Assembly: GCF_031846505.1 (NCBI RefSeq)
Contig: NZ_JAVRHP010000063.1
Coordinates: 1-19,617, forward strand
From: Autumnicola edwardsiae
GTDB lineage: Bacteria; Bacteroidota; Bacteroidia; Flavobacteriales; Flavobacteriaceae
Length of the DNA stretch: 19,617 bases
Reading direction: 5' to 3'
Shown: piece by piece, positions 16,100-19,617 of the stretch
How the letters are laid out: each line of letters starts with the position of its first letter
Position numbering within the stretch: position 1 is the first letter of the stretch
Program-made: the position numbers and the translations under genes
Notes under the pieces: model-generated
The model's database searches: none
What the model was told of the DNA's origin: nothing
The model's input: the letters and a program-made list of their open reading frames with translations, nothing else

Positions 16100-17467
16100 A
16101 TGCTACGAAAAAAAATTAAATATTTATTTATTCTTTTGATTGTCTTTTCTATAACAGTTTCTTGTAAGTCCATTGTAGAAAAGGAGCAAAGTTCAACCTC
16201 AGAGGTAAGTTATATTAAGCCCAGAATCATAAACACTACAGATCTTGGTGCCGATCCAGACGATGAACAATCTATGGTACGCCAATTGGTTAGCGCTAAT
16301 GAATTTGATATTGAAGGCTTAATCGTAGCTACCGGTTGCTGGAAAAAATCACAGAACAACACGGATATGCTGGACAAGCTTGTGGAAGCTTATTCGCAGG
16401 CATACCCTAACCTCAAAATCCATGCTGACGGATACCCTTCACCAGAACACTTAAGATCTATCTCTGTTATGGGACAGGATGAATATGGGATGGCTGATGT
16501 AGGTTCAGGTAAAGATAGCCCTGGTTCTGAACTGATTATCCAGGCAGTAGATAAAGATGATCCACGCCCTGTTTGGGTGATGGGGTGGGGTGGCATGAAC
16601 ACCGTAGCGCAGGCAATCTGGAAAGTTCAGGAAACTCGTTCTCCAGCCGAATTCGAAAAATTTCTTGGCAAATTGCGCCTTTTCGATATTCTTGGTCAGG
16701 GTGATTCGGGTGCCTGGATCGCAAAAAACTTTCCGGAAGTTTTTTATATACGCGCCACCGAAGTATACGGGTGGGCTCCTTCTGATGAGTATATCGATAA
16801 ACATATTCAAAGCCATGGCCCCTTGGGTGCTGCATATCCAGACCGCAAATATGCTACTGAAGGGGACACTCCTGCATTTATGCATGTATATCCTACAGGA
16901 CTTAATGACCCGGAGCAAATCGAACAGGGGGGCTGGGGTGGCCGATTTAGCTTTGCCAAAAAAGAGGGTATCCGAAGCATGTCGTGCGTGGAAAAAGAGA
17001 ACGAAACCAAATATGATCCGTATTATATGTACGGGAACACCGCAGAAGGATCAGAAGCGATAAAACGATGGAGGAGTGAAGCTTATAATAATGATTTTGC
17101 GGCCAGAATGGACTGGAGCATTACCGAAGATTATTCAGATGCCAACCATCATCCTGTAGCTGTGTTAAACGGGGATCAAACCCGGCAGGTTCTGAAAATT
17201 AAAGCTGCTCCAGGTTCCACTGTTGCACTTAGCGCAGCGGGTTCCAGTGATCCTGATGGTAATGCTATTAGCTACTCCTGGTCCTTTTATGACGAACCTA
17301 GTTCCTATGATGGACCCGTAAAAATTCAAAATAGTTCCTCACACTCTGCCACTGTTGAAATTCCTGAAGATGCTGGAAATAAATCCATTCATGTCATACT
17401 GGAAGTTCATGATGACGGGGAACCAAATTTATATGCCTATCGGCGTGTGATAATTAGTGTCAATTAA
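16100..17467 (+). CDS. DUF1593 lipoprotein (Sde0182 family, nucleoside-hydrolase-like)
   Basis: Protein of 455 residues. A lipoprotein signal with S-I-T-V-S-C (C22) predicts a lipid-anchored, probably outer-membrane or periplasmic protein. Residues about 42-320 form the DUF1593 nucleoside-hydrolase-like domain, with the metal-binding loop T-D48-L-G-A-D52-P-D54-D55. The last ~100 residues are the beta-sandwich C-terminal domain of the family (SSDPDGNAISYSWSFYDEP). The family is named after a Saccharophagus cellulose-binding protein; the fold suggests cleavage of a glycosidic bond, but the substrate is not known to me. Divergent from a sugar-type AraC regulator and 64 bases before its paralogue, so the two are likely cotranscribed. 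Visibly less AT-rich than the defence genes. Confidence 0.92.
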   Translation: MLRKKIKYLFILLIVFSITVSCKSIVEKEQSSTSEVSYIKPRIINTTDLGADPDDEQSMVRQLVSANEFDIEGLIVATGCWKKSQNNTDMLDKLVEAYSQAYPNLKIHADGYPSPEHLRSISVMGQDEYGMADVGSGKDSPGSELIIQAVDKDDPRPVWVMGWGGMNTVAQAIWKVQETRSPAEFEKFLGKLRLFDILGQGDSGAWIAKNFPEVFYIRATEVYGWAPSDEYIDKHIQSHGPLGAAYPDRKYATEGDTPAFMHVYPTGLNDPEQIEQGGWGGRFSFAKKEGIRSMSCVEKENETKYDPYYMYGNTAEGSEAIKRWRSEAYNNDFAARMDWSITEDYSDANHHPVAVLNGDQTRQVLKIKAAPGSTVALSAAGSSDPDGNAISYSWSFYDEPSSYDGPVKIQNSSSHSATVEIPEDAGNKSIHVILEVHDDGEPNLYAYRRVIISVN

Positions 17468-17531
17468 CTATTCCTGCATACTAATCTGTTATGTTTATTG
17501 GAAAATAGAAAACTATAATTTTAAGAGAAGA

Positions 17532-19124
17532 ATGAAGTTCCTTAGTCTATTTATCATTTATTTCTTATTCCTATCAGTTTCGTATTCGCAACCTGCGACT
17601 ATAATGGGAATTGTTAAAGATAAGTCTACATTGCTTCCGGTTAAAGGAGCTGAAGTTAAATTGCTAAAATCAGACGTCAATGTTAAAACTGATAAAGAGG
17701 GAAAATTTGAAATAGAAATTACTGCTCTATCAACCTCTCATCCTATTGATACACTAATTGTTTCAGATAATCGGTACTGGCCTCAGCAGGTAAAACTGCA
17801 AGGTTTAGATACATCAAATCTGGAGATTAAACTCAATGCTGCAAAGCACAGACTAATTGTAACTTCCGATCTTGGGGGCGCAGATCCTGACGATGAACAG
17901 TCGATGGTTCACCTGTTGCTTGGCGCTAACGAATTTGATCTGGAAGGATTGATCATGGGATTAGCCTGGCTAAAAGCTGATCAAAACCAGCCGGGAATTG
18001 AACCACTGCGAGCGATAATTGATGCCTACGAAAAGGTGTATCCAAACTTAAAAATACATGCTAATGGATATCCTAGTCCAGGTTATCTACGTTCCATCGT
18101 AGCCGTGGGACAGACCTTACCAAACATGTCAGGCGTAGGAGCCGATAAAACTTCCCCAGGTTCAGAATTGATAATTAGGGTAGTCGATAATGCAGAGGAT
18201 CCACGTCCGGTTTGGTTGAATGCCTGGGGAGGTGCAAATACTATTGCACAGGCGCTATGGACAGTGAAACAAAACCGTTCTGAAGAGGAGGTGTCTCGAT
18301 TCATCAACAAGATCAGAATATTTGATATACTTGGACAGGATGATGCTGGGGCCTGGCTGGCAAAAACTTTTCCTGAGTTAATTTATATACGTACTAAATC
18401 TATTTACGGTTGGGCTCCCTCTGATGATTGGATAAGCAATAACGTCCAAAGCCACGGACCGATGGGTGAAGTTTATCCCAACAGGAGATGGGCTACAGAA
18501 GGGGATTCCCCAGCTTTTTTTCATTTATGGTCCAATGGTTTAAATGATCCTGATGAAATTGATCAAGGAGGTTGGGGCGGACGCTTTAAAACCAAAAAGG
18601 AGGATGGCATAAGGGTAATGGATATAGCTGCCAAAACACCTGGGCTGAATGAAAAACGTTATGATCCGTACTATATGTTTACGAATACTTATGAAGGTAT
18701 GGAAGCGATTAATCGTTGGAAGCAGCATATCCACAACAATCTGGAGACCCGTATGGACTGGAGTATTTCAGTAAACCAGGAAGATGCCAACCATCATCCT
18801 GTAGCTTTTTTAAATGGAGATGAAACAATGCAAATATTAGAAATAAAAGCCGCACCCGGTTCAACTGTTGCACTTAGCGCGGCAGGTTCCAGTGATCCAG
18901 ATAGAGACAGTTTACAATATTCCTGGTCCTTTTATGACGAACCAAGTACTTATAGCGGTTTAGTTGAAATAAAAAATAGGTCCACTTCTAGAGCTAGAAT
19001 TAATATTCCTGAAGACGCAGGAGGTAAATATATCCATATTATTTTAGAAGTTCATGATAATGGAACCCCGAATTTATTTACCTATCGACGTGCAATTATC
19101 GACGTACAGTCAATAAATCATTAA
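17532..19124 (+). CDS. Secreted DUF1593 protein with N-terminal carboxypeptidase-regulatory-like domain
   Basis: From the ATG at 17532 the protein has 530 residues and begins with a standard signal peptide (hydrophobic run, cut after about S-Y-S-Q). An upstream in-frame GTG at 17457 would put 25 polar residues in front of the signal and is rejected. Residues about 21-102 are a carboxypeptidase-regulatory-like beta-sandwich (IMGIVKDKSTLLPVKGAEV, then TDKEGKFEI). Next comes DUF1593 with the loop S-D113-L-G-G-A-D118-P-D120-D121, one residue longer between the first two Asp than in the gene before. The C-terminal beta-sandwich ends the protein. The two proteins are clear paralogues, and stretches of DNA near the 3' ends are identical. 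Likely the same operon and a related secreted role. Confidence 0.92.
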   Translation: MKFLSLFIIYFLFLSVSYSQPATIMGIVKDKSTLLPVKGAEVKLLKSDVNVKTDKEGKFEIEITALSTSHPIDTLIVSDNRYWPQQVKLQGLDTSNLEIKLNAAKHRLIVTSDLGGADPDDEQSMVHLLLGANEFDLEGLIMGLAWLKADQNQPGIEPLRAIIDAYEKVYPNLKIHANGYPSPGYLRSIVAVGQTLPNMSGVGADKTSPGSELIIRVVDNAEDPRPVWLNAWGGANTIAQALWTVKQNRSEEEVSRFINKIRIFDILGQDDAGAWLAKTFPELIYIRTKSIYGWAPSDDWISNNVQSHGPMGEVYPNRRWATEGDSPAFFHLWSNGLNDPDEIDQGGWGGRFKTKKEDGIRVMDIAAKTPGLNEKRYDPYYMFTNTYEGMEAINRWKQHIHNNLETRMDWSISVNQEDANHHPVAFLNGDETMQILEIKAAPGSTVALSAAGSSDPDRDSLQYSWSFYDEPSTYSGLVEIKNRSTSRARINIPEDAGGKYIHIILEVHDNGTPNLFTYRRAIIDVQSINH

Positions 19125-19246
19125 TTTTTATGATATTTTTTCAAAAAAAATAAAATATTCTAGCATTTGAATGATTCATCTGATATAGAAACCCAATTTA
19201 AGGAATCTTTTGTTTAACTTTTTGAGACTGAAATTTTTTTTGAGTT

Positions 19247-19284
19247 AAAAGAGTCATTGTAGCGAGGTGTCTCTTTTATTTTTT
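19247..19284 (+). terminator. Candidate terminator of the DUF1593 genes
   Basis: AAAAGAG (19247-19253) pairs with CTCTTTT (19271-19277) across a 17-base loop and is followed by a T-rich stretch. It lies about 120 bases after the last stop. Confidence 0.45.
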
Positions 19285-19317
19285 ATATTTAAACCTGTCA
19301 TTTATATCATTCTAAAA

Positions 19318-19336
19318 GTAACCTATTCGGTTACCT
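19318..19336. repeat. Arm-type repeat at the right end of the element
   Basis: acctattcggttacct at 19321-19336 equals the block at 12177-12192 but for one base. Here it is also a dyad: GTAACC (19318-19323) and GGTTAC (19329-19334). It lies 62 bases inside the right att repeat. Confidence 0.58.
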
Positions 19337-19398
19337 GGAGGAAAGAAAATAAAGAAAAGTACTGGATTTATTGGTCTTACGGGAGCGGCAAATTAACC

Positions 19399-19414
19399 CT
19401 GCCACCCCGACTTT
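19399..19414 (+). repeat. Right att repeat, tRNA 3'-end fragment
   Basis: Second copy of ctgccaccccgacttt. Two bases C precede it, so the full T-stem strand CCTGC plus acceptor CACCCCG plus A is present, again without the rest of a tRNA. Confidence 0.68.
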
Positions 19415-19437
19415 AACAAGTTACATTTTAACACATT

Positions 19438-19480
19438 TAAAGGGTAATTATATGGTTTACGTATAGTTACCCTTTATTTT
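19438..19480 (+). terminator. Strong hairpin after the right att repeat
   Basis: TAAAGGGTAA (19438-19447) pairs perfectly with TTACCCTTTA (19467-19476); TTATA next to it continues pairing with TATAG (one wobble), giving about 15 bp and a nine-base loop, followed by T residues. It could be the original terminator of the target tRNA or belong to a neighbouring element. Confidence 0.5.
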
Positions 19481-19487
19481 TGGCTCA

Positions 19488-19512
19488 AATTTTAACAAAC
19501 GGTGTTAAAATT
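19488..19512. repeat. 10-bp inverted repeat
   Basis: AATTTTAACA (19488-19497) and TGTTAAAATT (19503-19512) with a 5-base spacer. The half site TTTTAACA occurs again at 19427-19434. A dimeric repressor or recombinase could bind here. Confidence 0.5.
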
Positions 19513-19514
19513 CA

Positions 19515-19561
19515 TGTGAGTTCATCGTGAGTTCACTGTTAATTTGTGAGTTTATCGTGAG
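19515..19561 (+). repeat. 17-bp direct repeats with 30-bp spacing
   Basis: tgtgagttcatcgtgag (19515-19531) and tgtgagtttatcgtgag (19545-19561) differ at one base. They lie 100-150 bases past the att repeat, the same distance range as the arm-type repeats beside the other integrase, so they may be arm sites for a further element whose integrase lies beyond the window. Confidence 0.5.
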
Positions 19562-19617
19562 CTAATTTTTTATATATTTATTTAGCCGATGCTCCATAGC
19601 GCGTATTGGTGGTTTGA

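Larger units (their letters stand above)
12059..19414. mobile_element. Integrative element of 7.4 kb bounded by tRNA-derived att repeats
   Basis: The segment is framed by a 16-bp direct repeat ctgccaccccgacttt, at 12059-12074 and 19399-19414. A tyrosine recombinase gene starts 218 bases inside the left repeat. Copies of tcggttacct(a) lie between att and integrase (three) and 62 bases inside the right repeat (one), as expected for integrase arm sites at both ends. Cargo: an AraC-family regulator and two secreted DUF1593 proteins, plus 1.6 kb of structured non-coding DNA. No transfer or relaxase gene is seen, so it would be non-conjugative. Boundaries are inferred from the repeats; the alternative is that the two repeats are remnants of separate insertions. 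Confidence 0.65.
19125..19617. other. Right-hand intergenic region to the window edge
   Basis: No gene. It holds a terminator candidate, one arm-type repeat, the right att repeat, a strong hairpin, an inverted repeat and a pair of direct repeats, each listed separately. Past 19414 the sequence should be outside the DUF1593 element. Confidence 0.6.

Noticed and set aside
16505..17063. Several open frames of 67-137 codons on both strands inside the first DUF1593 gene
   Set aside because: They are shadows of the clear DUF1593 frame.
17457..17531. Upstream GTG start for the second DUF1593 gene
   Set aside because: It would place a polar extension ahead of a complete signal peptide beginning at the ATG at 17532.
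13502..19617. CRISPR array or intact tRNA/rRNA gene
   Set aside because: No regularly spaced repeat-spacer units are present; the tRNA-like pieces at 12059 and 19399 cover only the 3' end.

Overview
The window looks like an accessory region of a Bacteroidota genome, most likely a marine or soil flavobacterium. Pointers are the AT-rich DNA, starts without Shine-Dalgarno sites, an IntDOT-like tyrosine recombinase that lacks the first catalytic Arg, and secreted DUF1593 proteins with Bacteroidota-style export signals. Genus cannot be told from the sequence alone.

Left part (1-11795): after the 3' end of an unidentified gene comes a tight run of eight + strand genes: an AlbA_2/GHKL ATPase with a C-terminal KTSC domain, a SIR2-like NADase, a HerA ATPase, a stand-alone KTSC protein, a second KTSC-like small protein, an AAA_13-like ABC-type ATPase, a PD-(D/E)XK nuclease, and a large fusion of archaeo-eukaryotic primase (TOTE type) with an SF2 helicase. 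Gaps are zero to 12 bases, or small overlaps, except for 64 bases after the first gene, so it reads as one operon. SIR2 plus HerA is the known Nezha/SIR2-HerA anti-phage pair. The other genes look like further immune modules, and the ATPase plus nuclease pair and the repeated KTSC domain are the parts I cannot match to a named system.

Middle and right (12059-19414): a second, separate mobile element. Its ends are a 16-bp direct repeat matching the 3' end of a tRNA, probably tRNA-Pro. An integrase gene lies 218 bases inside the left repeat. Copies of an 11-bp motif lie inside both ends and are likely integrase arm sites. Cargo is an AraC/MelR-like regulator, broken near its C-terminus by an in-frame TGA, facing two tandem secreted DUF1593 (nucleoside-hydrolase-like, Sde0182 family) proteins that probably serve polysaccharide or glycoside use. 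Between integrase and regulator lies 1.6 kb with no convincing gene but several large palindromes and six copies of a 9-bp element in both orientations.

The tRNA 3' end reads on the + strand, so the intact tRNA should lie left of the window. The defence island would then be the first element in a tandem array, the DUF1593 element the second, and the repeat-rich DNA after 19414 the possible start of a third.
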